A stretch of 64,000 nucleotides of DNA, from contig NZ_CP117522.1 of the NCBI RefSeq assembly GCF_031679605.1, positions 1,178,001 through 1,242,000 on the forward strand. The letters run 5' to 3'. This document shows positions 52,451-62,049 of this stretch, piece by piece. Made by a program: the position numbers and the translations under genes. The notes under the pieces are model-generated. The model saw only the letters and a list, made by a program, of their open reading frames with translations. It had not been told where the DNA came from and ran no database searches. The stretch is from Streptomyces luomodiensis (GTDB lineage: Bacteria; Actinomycetota; Actinomycetes; Streptomycetales; Streptomycetaceae). How positions within the stretch are numbered: position 1 is the first letter of the stretch; each line of letters opens with the position of its first letter.

Positions 52451-53935
52451 GTGACTTCCTTACCTCCGTCTCCCGACACCCCTGGAGCGGCCGTGGCCGC
52501 CCGGCCGCCGCGCTCCGGCCCGGTGGTCGCCGTCCTGGCCTTCGGCGGGATCGTCGTCTCCCTGATGCAGACCCTGGTGGTGCCGCTGGTGCCGGATCTC
52601 CCGGCACTGCTGCACACCTCGGCCTCGGACGCCTCCTGGGCGATCACCGCCACCCTGCTCGCCGGCGCCGTGGCCACCCCCGTACTGGGACGGCTCGGCG
52701 ATATGTACGGCAAGCGGCGGACGCTGCTGATCAGCCTGTCGATGCTGGTGATCGGCTCGGTGGTGTGCGCGCTCTCCGACGCGCTCGCACCCATGATCGT
52801 CGGCCGTGCGCTCCAGGGCTTCTCCGCGGGGGTGATCCCGCTGGGCATCAGCATTATGCGGGACGAGCTGCCCGCCGAGCGGCTCGGTTCGGCCATGGCC
52901 CTGATGAGCTCCTCGCTGGGGGTGGGCGGCGCGCTCGGCCTGCCCAGCGCCGCGGCGCTGGCCGAACACGCCGACTGGCATGTGCTGTTCTGGGTCTCGG
53001 CGGCGCTGGGCGCGGTGGTGATCGCGCTGGTGCTGACGCTCGTACCGGAGTCCACGGTGCGCGGCGGCGGGCGGTTCGACCTGGTGGGCGCCGTCGGGCT
53101 GTCGGCCGGGCTGCTCTGTCTGCTGCTGGCCATCTCCAAGGGCGCCGACTGGGGCTGGGGCAGTGGTGCCACCACCGGTCTGTTCGGCGCGGCGGTGGTC
53201 GTGCTGGCGCTGTGGAGCCGGTGGGAGCTGCGGGTGAGCGGGCCGCTGGTGGACCTGCGCACCACCATGCGCCGTCAGGTGCTGCTGACCAATCTGGCCT
53301 CCGTCGTCATCGGCTTCGCCATGTTCGGGATGTCGCTGGTGCTGCCTCAGCTGCTCCAGATGCCCGAGGCGACGGGGTACGGGCTGGGCCAGTCGATGAT
53401 GGCCGCCGGTCTGTGCCTGGGTCCGTCCGGTCTGGTGATGATGGCGATCTCGCCGCTGTCGGCGCGGATCACCAGCACCTGGGGCCCCAAGGTGTCGCTG
53501 ATGCTCGGCGCGGGGGTGATCGCCGCCGGGTACGGGGCGGGCGTCTTCCTGATGGACGCCGTGTGGCAGATCCTGATCGTGTCGTGTGTGATCGGCGCCG
53601 GGATCGGCCTCGCGTACTCGGCCATGCCCGCACTGATCATGTCGGCCGTACCGGTGTCCGAGACCGGCGCGGCCAACGGCCTCAACACCCTGATGCGGTC
53701 CATCGGCACCTCGACCGCCAGTGCGGTGGTGGGCGTCGTGCTCGCCCATATGACCACCGCCTTCGGACCCGTCGACCTCCCGTCCCTGAACGGCTTCCGC
53801 ACCGCCTTCGTGATCGGCGGCATCGCCGCGCTGGTGGCGCTCGCGGTCGCCGCGCTGCTGCCGGGCCGCCGCCCGGCCCGGGTCACCGCCGCGCCGGAGC
53901 GGCCCGGCACCCCGCAGACGGTGGCGGGCGGCTGA
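52451..53935 (+). CDS. MFS exporter (DHA2/EmrB type)
   Basis: This 494-residue major facilitator protein has about 14 hydrophobic segments. LGRLGDMYGKRRTLLISLSM is the conserved loop between helices 2 and 3, and GRALQGFSAGVIPLGISIMR is typical of the drug/H+ antiporter-2 group. It probably exports a hydrophobic compound. The GTG start at 52451 follows an AAGGA ribosome site. It follows the acyl-CoA ligase in the same direction and may share TetR control. Confidence 0.88.
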   Translation: MTSLPPSPDTPGAAVAARPPRSGPVVAVLAFGGIVVSLMQTLVVPLVPDLPALLHTSASDASWAITATLLAGAVATPVLGRLGDMYGKRRTLLISLSMLVIGSVVCALSDALAPMIVGRALQGFSAGVIPLGISIMRDELPAERLGSAMALMSSSLGVGGALGLPSAAALAEHADWHVLFWVSAALGAVVIALVLTLVPESTVRGGGRFDLVGAVGLSAGLLCLLLAISKGADWGWGSGATTGLFGAAVVVLALWSRWELRVSGPLVDLRTTMRRQVLLTNLASVVIGFAMFGMSLVLPQLLQMPEATGYGLGQSMMAAGLCLGPSGLVMMAISPLSARITSTWGPKVSLMLGAGVIAAGYGAGVFLMDAVWQILIVSCVIGAGIGLAYSAMPALIMSAVPVSETGAANGLNTLMRSIGTSTASAVVGVVLAHMTTAFGPVDLPSLNGFRTAFVIGGIAALVALAVAALLPGRRPARVTAAPERPGTPQTVAGG

Positions 53936-54092
53936 CCGCGAAACCGGCGGACGAGGTCACTCCGCGGCCGCCCGTATCACCCCGTCCGCTCGCGGGCGCC
54001 GGGCTGGTACGGGCGGCTTTGTCGTGGCGGGGTCGTATACGGGCCATCATGTGGACAGCGGTTGACGGAACGGGCTCGTGCGGTGCTGAATG

Positions 54093-54176
54093 ATGCGAGT
54101 GAGGACTGAGCTGCCCCTGGTCACGCGCGACCACATCGACTTCGGTCGGGTGTGGTCCGCTTCCTGTTCCGGCTGA
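54093..54176 (+). CDS. Short leader peptide upstream of the SsuD-like gene
   Basis: A 27-codon frame reads MRVRTELPLVTRDHIDFGRV followed by WSASCSG and stop (an extra ATG at 54090 adds one Met). It matches the class of actinobacterial putative leader peptides with L(V)TR.H(I/V)D..R..SA.C found before sulfur-assimilation genes. The Cys codon near its end suggests an attenuation device that reads cysteine supply. It lies 193 bp before the flavin monooxygenase, in a gap of 434 bp (53936-54369) that otherwise holds no gene. Confidence 0.65.
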   Translation: MRVRTELPLVTRDHIDFGRVWSASCSG

Positions 54177-54369
54177 CCCCGGCAGCGGGCCGTCCCACCG
54201 GCCCCTCGCTCTCCCGGTCCCAGGCCCCCTCGCCTGTCTCCCGCGCCTGACGCGCCATCACCCCCGGTACCGCGCCCGGACACGCCCGGCGTGTTCCCGC
54301 GTCCGGGCGTCACCCCCTTCCCGTCCTTCCTGCCTTTCCTGCCGTTTCCGCCTTCCGAAAGGTCACCCC

Positions 54370-55503
54370 ATGCCCGTGGAGTTCCTCGGCATCGCCGCCA
54401 CCAACGACGGCTCGGAGACACGTCCGCGCTCCGGCGCGGCCTTCGACAAGGAGTACACCCTGCGGCTCGCCAGGGCCCATGAGGACCACGGCTGGGACCG
54501 GGTGCTGTTCGCCTACGGCTCCGGCTCGCCCGATCCCGCGCCCGCCGCCGCGTACATCGCCAGCAGGCTGGACCGGCTCCAGATCCTGCTGGCCCACCGG
54601 CCCAACGTGTCGTATCCGACGTACGCCGCCAAGACGTTCGCGACGCTCGACCGGATCAGCGACGGCCGGCTCACCGTGCACTTCATCACCGGCGGCAACG
54701 ACCATGAGCAGCGGCGCGAGGGCGACACCCGCACCAAGGACGAGCGCTACGCGCGCACCCGTGAGTACATCCGGATCGTCAAGAAGATCTGGACCACCCA
54801 TGAGCCCTTCGACCACGAGGGCGAGCACTACCGCTTCCACGACTTCGTCAGCGATGTCTTCCCGGTCCAGCAGCCGCGCCCGAACGTCTCCTTCGGCGGC
54901 TCCTCCCCCGCGGCCTACGCGGCGGGCGGCGCCGAGGCCGACATCTACTGCCTGTGGGGTGAGCCGCTGGAGCGGACCGCCGAGCAGATCGAGGCGGTGA
55001 AGGCGGCGGCCGCCGCGGCCGGGCGGACCGATGTGCCGCGGATCCAGGTGGCGTTCCGGCCGATCATCGCCCCGACCGAGGAGCTGGCCTGGGAGAAGGC
55101 GCACCGCACGGTGGACGCCATCCGGACCCGTAAGGAGCGGGGCGATGCGACGACCGTGCGCCACCACCGCCGGGGGGCTCCGGAAAACGTCGGTTCACAG
55201 CGGCTGATCTCCATCGCCGAGGCGGGTGAGCGCTACGACCGGGCGCTGTGGACCCCGACCGCCGCCGTCACCGGTGGCGCGGGCAACTCCAACGCGCTGG
55301 TGGGCACGCCGGAGACGGTGGCGCAGGCCCTGCTGGACTACTACGACCTGGGCGTGGACATCCTCTCCGCACGCGGCTACGACCTGCTGGACGACGCGAT
55401 CGACTTCGGCCGGTACGTCATCCCGATCGTCCGCGAAGAGGTCGCCAAACGCGACGCCGAACGCGCGGCCCGGGGCCCGCAGACCCTCGCGGCGGTGCGC
55501 TGA
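54370..55503 (+). CDS. LLM-class flavin-dependent monooxygenase (SsuD-like)
   Basis: This 377-residue TIM-barrel FMNH2-dependent oxygenase is close to alkanesulfonate monooxygenases. It has MPVEFLGIAATNDGSE, GRLTVHFITGGNDHEQRREG, YTRTREYI-like helices (YARTREYIRIVKKIW) and VSFGGSSPAAYAAGGAEADI. SsuD-type enzymes release sulfite from organosulfonates when sulfate or cysteine is scarce. The leader peptide upstream supports a sulfur-starvation role. The stop overlaps the GNAT start. No flavin reductase or sulfonate ABC importer is adjacent. Confidence 0.87.
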   Translation: MPVEFLGIAATNDGSETRPRSGAAFDKEYTLRLARAHEDHGWDRVLFAYGSGSPDPAPAAAYIASRLDRLQILLAHRPNVSYPTYAAKTFATLDRISDGRLTVHFITGGNDHEQRREGDTRTKDERYARTREYIRIVKKIWTTHEPFDHEGEHYRFHDFVSDVFPVQQPRPNVSFGGSSPAAYAAGGAEADIYCLWGEPLERTAEQIEAVKAAAAAAGRTDVPRIQVAFRPIIAPTEELAWEKAHRTVDAIRTRKERGDATTVRHHRRGAPENVGSQRLISIAEAGERYDRALWTPTAAVTGGAGNSNALVGTPETVAQALLDYYDLGVDILSARGYDLLDDAIDFGRYVIPIVREEVAKRDAERAARGPQTLAAVR

Positions 55504-55991
55504 TGACCTCCGTGGCCGAACCCCCGCCACAGCTGACGGTGGTCCGGGTGACCGTGGACGATCCGCGGGTCGAACCGCTGCTGCGGGAGCTGGCGTACGA
55601 GTACTCCACCCGCTACGGCAGGGCGGCCGACGGTGAGCTGAACCGCTATCCGGCCGAGGAGTTCGCCCCGCCGCACGGGGAACTGCTGCTGTTGATGGAG
55701 GGCGGCGAGCCGGTCGCCGGGGGCGCGTACCGGCGGTACGACGCGCACACGGCGGAGCTCAAGCGGATCTGGACGCACTCGGGCCATCGGCGGCGCGGGC
55801 TGGCCCGCCGGGTGGTGGCGGAGCTGGAGCGGTCGGCCGCCGAGCGCGGCTACCGCCGGATCTACCTCACCACCGGACCCCGCCAGCCGGAGGCGCGCGG
55901 GCTGTACCTGGCCACCGGCTACACCCCGCTGTTCGATATCTCGGCCGACCCGGAGACCATCGGCCCGCTTCCCTTCGAAAAGGCGTTGTAG
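55503..55991 (+). CDS. GNAT-family N-acetyltransferase
   Basis: This 162-residue acetyltransferase has the acetyl-CoA loop region IWTHSGHRRRGLARRVV (R/QxxGxG/A-type) and a C-terminal LYLATGYTPLFD. The start at 55503 shares its first base with the monooxygenase stop (TGATG), so the two are translationally coupled. Coupling to a sulfur-scavenging oxygenase is suggestive, but the acetyl acceptor is unknown. Confidence 0.88.
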   Translation: MTSVAEPPPQLTVVRVTVDDPRVEPLLRELAYEYSTRYGRAADGELNRYPAEEFAPPHGELLLLMEGGEPVAGGAYRRYDAHTAELKRIWTHSGHRRRGLARRVVAELERSAAERGYRRIYLTTGPRQPEARGLYLATGYTPLFDISADPETIGPLPFEKAL

Positions 55992-56045
55992 GCCCGGCGG
56001 GCCCCGTCCGTGGGCCCATCCGCACACGCATCCGCACGCCCATCC

Positions 56046-56078
56046 GTCCGCCCGCCCGGCCGCTCCGGGCGGGCGGAC
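56046..56078 (+). terminator. Terminator after the SsuD-like/GNAT operon
   Basis: GTCCGCCCGCCCGG (56046-56059) and CCGGGCGGGCGGAC (56065-56078) form a perfect 14-bp stem with a 5-base loop, 55 bp after the GNAT stop. Confidence 0.8.
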
Positions 56079-56095
56079 GCATTCCCCCATTTACG

Positions 56096-56136
56096 GTTGA
56101 CAGTTCTGTGTCAACTGTTCGCGGACCTCCGCGAAC
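56096..56136. promoter_or_regulatory. Two adjacent palindromes before the ABC/dipeptidase operon
   Basis: GTTGACA (56096-56102) pairs with TGTCAAC (56109-56115) across six bases, and GTTCGCGGA (56117-56125) pairs with TCCGCGAAC (56128-56136) across two. Both are perfect. The first contains a consensus TTGACA -35 hexamer, and TAGGAT (56144-56149) could be a -10. The pair is a strong candidate for a promoter with operator sites controlling the operon that starts at 56191. Confidence 0.55.
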
Positions 56137-56190
56137 ACGGTTTTAGGATGCGGTAATTCTGCCGCGTCCGCGACCGTCCGAAGGCCTGCC

Positions 56191-57099
56191 ATGACCAAAG
56201 CCCTGAACGTCGACGCACTCCCCGATCCGGCCGTGCTCAAGCGCGCCCGGCGACGGCGTCCCGGACTGCTGGTGGCCAATGCGATCGTGCTGGTACTGGC
56301 CGCGATGGCGGTAACCACGATATGCACCAACCCGCGCTTCGAATGGCATACGGTCGCGAAGTACTTCTTCGAGATCAGGGTATTGAAGGGCATCGGCGTC
56401 AGTATCGGAATGACCGCGGCGACCATGGCGCTCTCCCTGGTGTCCGGCACCGTGGTCGCTCTTATGCGCATGGGCGAATCCCGGCTGATGTCCATGACCG
56501 CGGCCGCCTTCATCTGGGTTTTCCGCAGCATTCCGATGCTGGTGCAGCTGCTTTTCTGGTACAACCTGGCGGCTCTTTTCCCCACGCTGTCCCTCGGAAT
56601 TCCCTGGGGACCGCGTTTCGTCACCTTCGACTCGAACACCGTCATCGGCCCGCTGACCGCCGCGGTCATCGGCCTGACGCTCCACGAGACCGCCTACATC
56701 GCGGAGTTGATCCGCTCGGGACTGCTCTCCGTGCCCGATGGACAGCGACAGGCGGCGTCCGCACTGGGATTGACGCCGACTCAGGTCTTCTTCCGCATCA
56801 CCCTCCCCCAGGCGCTGCGGGTGATCGTCCCGCCGATGGGAAATGAGCTGATATCTCTCCTCAAGGCCACCTCCCTGGTCAGCGTGATCACCCTGGCCGA
56901 CCTGCTCTACTCGGTACAGCTGATTTACGCCAAGAACTTCCAGACCGTTCCCCTGTTGATTGTGGCCGCCATCTGGTACATGATCATCACCGGCGCCATC
57001 ACCCTTCTGCAGCAGCGCCTGGAGCGACGTCTGGGACGACACACCCTGATTGCGGCCGACAAGGCCGGGAAAGTGAAGAGGATCGAGCACTCGGTATGA
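56191..57099 (+). CDS. Amino-acid-type ABC transporter permease
   Basis: This 302-residue permease of the HisM/GlnP group has an EAA-like loop [20 protein letters not shown] followed by [19 protein letters not shown], and five or six hydrophobic segments from residue 28. It is the only permease of the operon, so it probably works as a homodimer. The start has only a weak AAGG ribosome site. The stop overlaps the ATPase gene by ATGA. Base use is slightly less GC-biased than in its neighbours. Confidence 0.9.
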   Translation: MTKALNVDALPDPAVLKRARRRRPGLLVANAIVLVLAAMAVTTICTNPRFEWHTVAKYFFEIRVLKGIGVSIGMTAATMALSLVSGTVVALMRMGESRLMSMTAAAFIWVFRSIPMLVQLLFWYNLAALFPTLSLGIPWGPRFVTFDSNTVIGPLTAAVIGLTLHETAYIAELIRSGLLSVPDGQRQAASALGLTPTQVFFRITLPQALRVIVPPMGNELISLLKATSLVSVITLADLLYSVQLIYAKNFQTVPLLIVAAIWYMIITGAITLLQQRLERRLGRHTLIAADKAGKVKRIEHSV

Positions 57100-57884
57100 C
57101 CATGGCACCGGAAATGACATCGCAGGCCATCGTCTCCCTGCGCGGGATCCGCAAGTCGTTCCGCGGCACCGAGGTGCTGCACGGTATCTCCCTGGATATC
57201 CACCGGGGCGAGACGGTCTGCCTCATCGGCCCCTCCGGATCGGGCAAGAGCACGCTGCTGCGCTGCGTCAACCACCTGGAGGTGCCGGACCAGGGCGTGG
57301 TGGTGGTCGACGGCAGCGTCATCGGCTACCAGCTGCGCGGCCGCACCCTGCACGAGCTGGGCCCCAGGGAGCTGGCCACCCAGCGTTCGACGATGGGCAT
57401 GGTGTTCCAGAGCTTCAATCTGTTCCCGCACCTCACCGCCCGCGAGAACATCGTGGAGGCCCCGCGCCGGGTGCTCGGCCTGTCCAAGGCCGCGGCCGAC
57501 GCCCGCGCCGAGGAGCTGATGACCCGGGTGGGGCTCGCGCACAAGCTCGACAGCTATCCGGAGAAGCTCTCGGGCGGCCAGCAACAGCGGGTGGCGATCG
57601 CCCGCGCCCTGGCGATGCGCCCCAAGGTGATGCTCTTCGACGAGCCGACCTCCGCCCTCGACCCCGAGATGGTGCAGGAGGTGCTCGGCGTCATCAGGGA
57701 CCTGGCCCGCGAGGGCATGACGCTGATCGTCGTCACCCATGAGATGCGCTTCGCCGCCGATGTCGCCGACCGGATCGTCTTCATGGACGACGGCCGCATC
57801 GTCGAGGAGGGCGCCCCGGAGCGGCTGCTCCGCGCCCCCTCCCACGACCGCACCCGTACGTTCCTGTCGAAGGTCAGCGCATGA
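57096..57884 (+). CDS. Amino-acid-type ABC transporter ATPase
   Basis: This 262-residue ATP-binding subunit of the GlnQ/HisP group has Walker [20 protein letters not shown]-loop [14 protein letters not shown], signature [15 protein letters not shown] and Walker [16 protein letters not shown], followed by the H-loop in VVTHEM. It overlaps both neighbours by 4 bp. Unlike the sugar importers in this window, this system brings its own ATPase. Confidence 0.95.
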   Translation: MTMAPEMTSQAIVSLRGIRKSFRGTEVLHGISLDIHRGETVCLIGPSGSGKSTLLRCVNHLEVPDQGVVVVDGSVIGYQLRGRTLHELGPRELATQRSTMGMVFQSFNLFPHLTARENIVEAPRRVLGLSKAAADARAEELMTRVGLAHKLDSYPEKLSGGQQQRVAIARALAMRPKVMLFDEPTSALDPEMVQEVLGVIRDLAREGMTLIVVTHEMRFAADVADRIVFMDDGRIVEEGAPERLLRAPSHDRTRTFLSKVSA

Positions 57885-59134
57885 GCACCGAACTCCCCCT
57901 GCCCGCCAAGACCGTCGAGCGCCTGAAGCTGTGGGACTCCTACCGCTCGTACCAGTACCTGGAGGCCGGGCAGGACTTCCGCGCCTTCGAGCTGGCGCCC
58001 GCGCTCGGCCGGGTCCCCGGGGCCGCGCTGGAGTGGAGCGAGGACGTGGAGTCCCGCGCGCGGGACTTCGAGGAGCGCCATCCGGTGGTCTCCGCCCATG
58101 ACCACCTCTCGCTGCGCCCCGCCGACCCCGGGGACTTCGCCGAGTACCGCCGCCAGGGCCGGGAGTCGATTCCCTACGAGGGCATCGCGCACTCGGGGGT
58201 GGACCTGTTCTTCGACGGCGGTCCGGCCGCGGTGAGCATGATCCGCTCCCATGCCCCCTGGGACTGGGACGACACGGTCAGCGATCTGGCCATGCGCCAG
58301 GCCGACCTCGCCCACCAGCGGCTGGTGGCGCCCGTCCGCACGCTTCAGGACGCCGATCGGGCGCGGGCCGGCCACCAGGTGGGGGTGGTGCTGACCCTGG
58401 AGTCCGCCTCCCCCATCGGCAATGACGTCGACCGGCTGGATCTGCTCTACGGCCTGGGCGTGCGGCTGCTCGGCCTGGTCTACAGCGAGAGCAACCAGCT
58501 CGGCTCGGGGCTCGCCGACACCGGCGACACCGGTCTGACCCTGCTCGGCCGCCGCGCGCTGCGCCGGATGAACGACCTCGGCATCATCGTCGACGTCTCG
58601 CACACCGGGGACGCGACGGCCCTGGACGCCGTGCGCCGCTCCACCGCGCCCGTAGTGATCACCCATGCCGGGTCCCGGGCGCTGTGGCCGACCCCGCGGA
58701 TGAAGCCGGACGATGTGATCCGGGCCTGCGCCGGGTCCGGGGGGTTCATCGGCGTCGAGGCGGCGCCGCACACGACCATCACCGCCCGGCACCCCCGGCA
58801 CAGCCTGGACTCGGTGATGGAACACGTCGAGCGCTGCATCGATCTGGTCGGCATCGACCATGTGGCCTTCGGCCCGGACACCAACTTCGGCGACCACACG
58901 GCCTGGCACCGGACGTTCGCCCCGCTCTTCGGCAAGGACGACGCGCACGACGGCAAGGCCCCGGAACTGCCGCCGCACGAGCAGGTCGACTACGTACGCG
59001 GCTGCGAGAACCCGGCGGAGGCCGTCGGCAACATGATCCGGTGGCTGTTCGACCACGGCTACTCCGAGGCGGACGTGGCCAAGCTGGCCGGGGGCAACGT
59101 ACGGCGCGTCGCCGAGACCGTGTGGGGTCGCTGA
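57881..59134 (+). CDS. M19 (renal dipeptidase-like) metallohydrolase
   Basis: This 417-residue amidohydrolase-fold enzyme resembles membrane dipeptidases. Putative metal ligands are a HDH in [10 protein letters not shown] near residue 70, Glu in [10 protein letters not shown], His in VDVSHTGD and His in [12 protein letters not shown], with Asp in FGPDTNFGD. Canonical M19 enzymes have HxD at the first site, so the second ligand is His here. It sits inside an amino-acid-type importer operon (ATGA overlap with the ATPase), suggesting hydrolysis of an imported dipeptide or N-substituted amino acid in the cytosol; no signal peptide is seen. Confidence 0.85.
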   Translation: MSTELPLPAKTVERLKLWDSYRSYQYLEAGQDFRAFELAPALGRVPGAALEWSEDVESRARDFEERHPVVSAHDHLSLRPADPGDFAEYRRQGRESIPYEGIAHSGVDLFFDGGPAAVSMIRSHAPWDWDDTVSDLAMRQADLAHQRLVAPVRTLQDADRARAGHQVGVVLTLESASPIGNDVDRLDLLYGLGVRLLGLVYSESNQLGSGLADTGDTGLTLLGRRALRRMNDLGIIVDVSHTGDATALDAVRRSTAPVVITHAGSRALWPTPRMKPDDVIRACAGSGGFIGVEAAPHTTITARHPRHSLDSVMEHVERCIDLVGIDHVAFGPDTNFGDHTAWHRTFAPLFGKDDAHDGKAPELPPHEQVDYVRGCENPAEAVGNMIRWLFDHGYSEADVAKLAGGNVRRVAETVWGR

Positions 59135-59188
59135 CCGGTCCCGCCCTTCCGCTTCCGCTGTCCCCCACCCCCGGAAATGGAGCAAGCC

Positions 59189-60133
59189 ATGCGCAACCGT
59201 CCTCATGCCGCCGCGTGCGCCCTGCTGGCCTCGCTGACGCTCACGCTGTCCGCCTGTTCGGTGGACGACACCCCCGGCGACGGCAAGGCCAAGAAGAGCG
59301 GTGCGGCGGCGACGCTCGCCCCCGAGCCCAAGGACAGCGCCCTGGCCGCGCAGGTGCCCGCGGCGTACACCAAGAAGACGCTGGTCATGGGCGTCAGCGA
59401 GTACGCGCCGTATGTCACCTTCGGCTCCGACGGGAAGATCACCGGGCTGATCCCCGATCTGTCCGCGCAGCTCTCCTCGCTGCTCGATGTGAAGATCAAG
59501 GTGGAGCGGACCACCTTCGACGCGGTCATCCCCGGGCTGAAGTCCGGCCGGATCGACCTCAGCGCGCCCTCGGGCGACTTCACCGAGCGCCAGCGGGAGG
59601 TGGACTTCGCCGACTTCGCGCAGAGCAGTGTGACGCTGATGGTGACCAAGGACGGCTCCTTCCACCCCGGAAACGGTCTGGAGGTGTGCGGGCACAAGGT
59701 CGGCGTGGAGAAGGGCGCCGGAACGCAGAACGTGCTCGCGGCGCAGAACAAGCGGTGTGCCGCGAAGGGCAAGCCGTCGGTGGACGCGAAGCTCTACACC
59801 GATCTGCCCGCCGCGACGCTGGCGCTCCAGAGCAAGCGGATCGACGCGGTGGCCGCGCCCAGCGCCTCCAACACCTCGGTGAGCCAGAACTCCGATGACC
59901 GCTTCGAGACGATCGAGCTCAAGGACATGCTCGACCTGCCCGCCGCGACGGCCATCTACGGCATCCAGGCCAAGAAGGACTCCGGACTCGCCCCGGTGAT
60001 CGTCAAGGCGCTGCGGAAGATGTACGAATCGGGCACCTACGCCAAGCTCTTCGGCCAGTGGGGGCTGCCGCTGTCCACGGTCACCAAGGACCAGATCGCC
60101 CTCAACGGCTCCACGCAATCCCAGACCCAGTGA
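59189..60133 (+). CDS. Amino-acid-type ABC transporter substrate-binding lipoprotein
   Basis: This is a 314-residue family-3 solute-binding protein with signal peptide and lipobox (LTLSAC near residue 19). The mature domain has LVMGVSEYAPYVTFGSDGKI, the RIDLSAPSGDFTERQREVDF stretch with the ligand-binding Arg region, and a C-terminal MYESGTYAKLFGQWGLP. The ATG at 59189 has GGAG 6 nt upstream; an in-frame ATG at 59177 lacks a site. It provides the extracellular receptor for the permease and ATPase earlier in the operon. Confidence 0.9.
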   Translation: MRNRPHAAACALLASLTLTLSACSVDDTPGDGKAKKSGAAATLAPEPKDSALAAQVPAAYTKKTLVMGVSEYAPYVTFGSDGKITGLIPDLSAQLSSLLDVKIKVERTTFDAVIPGLKSGRIDLSAPSGDFTERQREVDFADFAQSSVTLMVTKDGSFHPGNGLEVCGHKVGVEKGAGTQNVLAAQNKRCAAKGKPSVDAKLYTDLPAATLALQSKRIDAVAAPSASNTSVSQNSDDRFETIELKDMLDLPAATAIYGIQAKKDSGLAPVIVKALRKMYESGTYAKLFGQWGLPLSTVTKDQIALNGSTQSQTQ

Positions 60134-60141
60134 GGTCGTCC

Positions 60142-62043
60142 ATGGCACGAACCCGTCAGACCGAACCGGCCGGAGACAGAGCGCGGGCGGCCCGGGAGGA
60201 GCCCGCCCGGCTGCTGGACGAGCGGGTGTGGCGACGCACCCTGCGCGTCCCCGTGCGGGACGGAATCGTCCTGGCCGCCGACCTGTTCAGCGCCGAGGAG
60301 CACCCCGGGCCCCGCCCGGTCATCCTGGAGCGCACCCCGTACGGCCGGCGCGAGATCCGCGGCTCGGACCGCAGCCGCCACGACGAGCCGGTGCCGACGC
60401 CGGAGGAGACCTCCGCGTTCTTCGTCCGCGCGGGCTACCACGTGGTCCGGCAGGACTGCCGGGGCCGCGGCGATTCGCAGGGCACCTTCGTGAAGTACCT
60501 GGGCGAGGGGCCGGACGGCGCGGACACCATCGACTGGATCGCCGCCCAGCCGTGGTGCGACGGCCGGGTGGCCATGATGGGGGTGTCCTATTCGGCACAC
60601 GCCCAGACGGCGGCCGCGGCCGAGTCCCCCGCCGGGCTGGCCGCGATGTTCCTGGACTCCGGCGGCTTCGCCAGCGCGTACGAGGCCGGTATGCGGATGG
60701 GCGGCGCCTTTGAGCTGAAGCAGGTCACCTGGGCCTTCCGGCACGGTGAGGAGAGCCCGGAGGCGGCGCGGGACCCGCTGGTCCGCGCGGCGTTCGCGGG
60801 GACGGATCTGCGCGACTGGTTCACCGTGCTGCCGTGGCGGACGGGCGCATCGCCGCTGCGTCAGGTCGGAAGTTACGAGCGCTATCTGCTCGACCAGTGG
60901 CGGCATGACGCCTTCGGGGCGTACTGGCGGCAGCCGGCCATCTACGGACGCGGCCACTACGACCGCTTCCCCGATGTGCCGACCCTGCACATGTCGAGCT
61001 GGTACGACCCCTATGTGCGCTCCACGATCGAGAACTTCACCGCCATGGGCCGTCTCAAGCGGTCCCCGGCCTATCTGGTGATGGGGCCGTGGACGCACGG
61101 GCTGCGCTGTGTCACCTTCGCCGGCGATGTGGACTTCGGCCCCGCCGCCACCTTCAGCGGCAATGTGGACACCTCGTATCTGTCCTTCCGGCAGCGCTGG
61201 TTCGACGCGGTGCTGCGGGGTGGCGATCCGGAGTCGATCCCGCGGGTCCAGTACTTCCTGATGGGCGGTGGCGACGGCCGGCGAGACGAGGCCGGGCGGA
61301 TGCGGCACGGCGGCCGGTGGCACACCGACACCCAGTGGCCCCCGGCCGGGACCCGGGAGACCGCGTTCTACTGCCACCCCTCGGGCGAGCTGAGCCGGGA
61401 GCGGCCGACGGCCGAACACGCCTGGGTGGAGTACGACTTCGACCCCAGCGATCCGGTGCCGACCCTGGGCGGTCAGGTCACCTCCGGGGAACCGGTGATG
61501 GTCGGCGGCGCCTTCGACCAGGTGCCGGACGAGCGGTTCTACGGCGCCCGCCCGCCGTATCTGCCGCTGAACTCCCGGCCCGATGTGATCTCGCTGGTCA
61601 CCCCGCCCCTGGCGGAGCCGCTGGAGGTGGCCGGGCCGGTCACGGCGCGGCTGTTCGTCTCCTCGTCCGCGCCGGACACCGACTTCACGGTGAAGCTGGT
61701 CGATGTGCACCCGCCGAACGAGGACTATCCGCACGGCTTCGCCATGAACCTCACCGAGGGCATCTTCCGCTGCCGCTTCCACGCGTCGTTCGAGCATCCG
61801 GAGCCGCTGGAGCCGGGCGAGGTGTACGAGATCGAGATCCCGGCGCCGGACACCGCCAACCGCTTCGAGGCCGGGCACCGGCTGCGGGTGGACATCTCCT
61901 CCAGCGACTTCCCCCGGTTCGACGTCAATTCCAACACCGGGGTGCCGGAAGCGGTGAGCCGCCGCAAGGTGGTCGCCACCAACCGCGTCCACATGGACGC
62001 CGGGCGCCCCTCGGCGGTGCTGCTGTGGACCCGGCCGGGCTGA
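60142..62043 (+). CDS. CocE/NonD-type alpha/beta hydrolase
   Basis: This 633-residue enzyme of the X-Pro dipeptidyl-peptidase (S15)/cocaine-esterase group has an alpha/beta hydrolase domain with the nucleophile Ser in MMGVSYSAHAQ, Asp in LHMSSWYDPYVRSTIE and His in GPWTHGLR. A C-terminal jelly-roll domain has VTARLFVSSSAPDTDFTVKL and RLRVDISSSDFPRFDVN. The motif is GxSYSA where many have GxSYxG. It starts 8 bp after the binding protein, so it is the last gene of the importer/dipeptidase operon and may cleave an ester or amide of the imported compound. Confidence 0.87.
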   Translation: MARTRQTEPAGDRARAAREEPARLLDERVWRRTLRVPVRDGIVLAADLFSAEEHPGPRPVILERTPYGRREIRGSDRSRHDEPVPTPEETSAFFVRAGYHVVRQDCRGRGDSQGTFVKYLGEGPDGADTIDWIAAQPWCDGRVAMMGVSYSAHAQTAAAAESPAGLAAMFLDSGGFASAYEAGMRMGGAFELKQVTWAFRHGEESPEAARDPLVRAAFAGTDLRDWFTVLPWRTGASPLRQVGSYERYLLDQWRHDAFGAYWRQPAIYGRGHYDRFPDVPTLHMSSWYDPYVRSTIENFTAMGRLKRSPAYLVMGPWTHGLRCVTFAGDVDFGPAATFSGNVDTSYLSFRQRWFDAVLRGGDPESIPRVQYFLMGGGDGRRDEAGRMRHGGRWHTDTQWPPAGTRETAFYCHPSGELSRERPTAEHAWVEYDFDPSDPVPTLGGQVTSGEPVMVGGAFDQVPDERFYGARPPYLPLNSRPDVISLVTPPLAEPLEVAGPVTARLFVSSSAPDTDFTVKLVDVHPPNEDYPHGFAMNLTEGIFRCRFHASFEHPEPLEPGEVYEIEIPAPDTANRFEAGHRLRVDISSSDFPRFDVNSNTGVPEAVSRRKVVATNRVHMDAGRPSAVLLWTRPG

Positions 62044-62049
62044 GGGACC

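Noticed and set aside
56117..56136. Terminator of the GNAT gene
   Set aside because: A stronger perfect stem at 56046-56078 already fills this role, and the 2-base spacer suits a protein-binding palindrome better.
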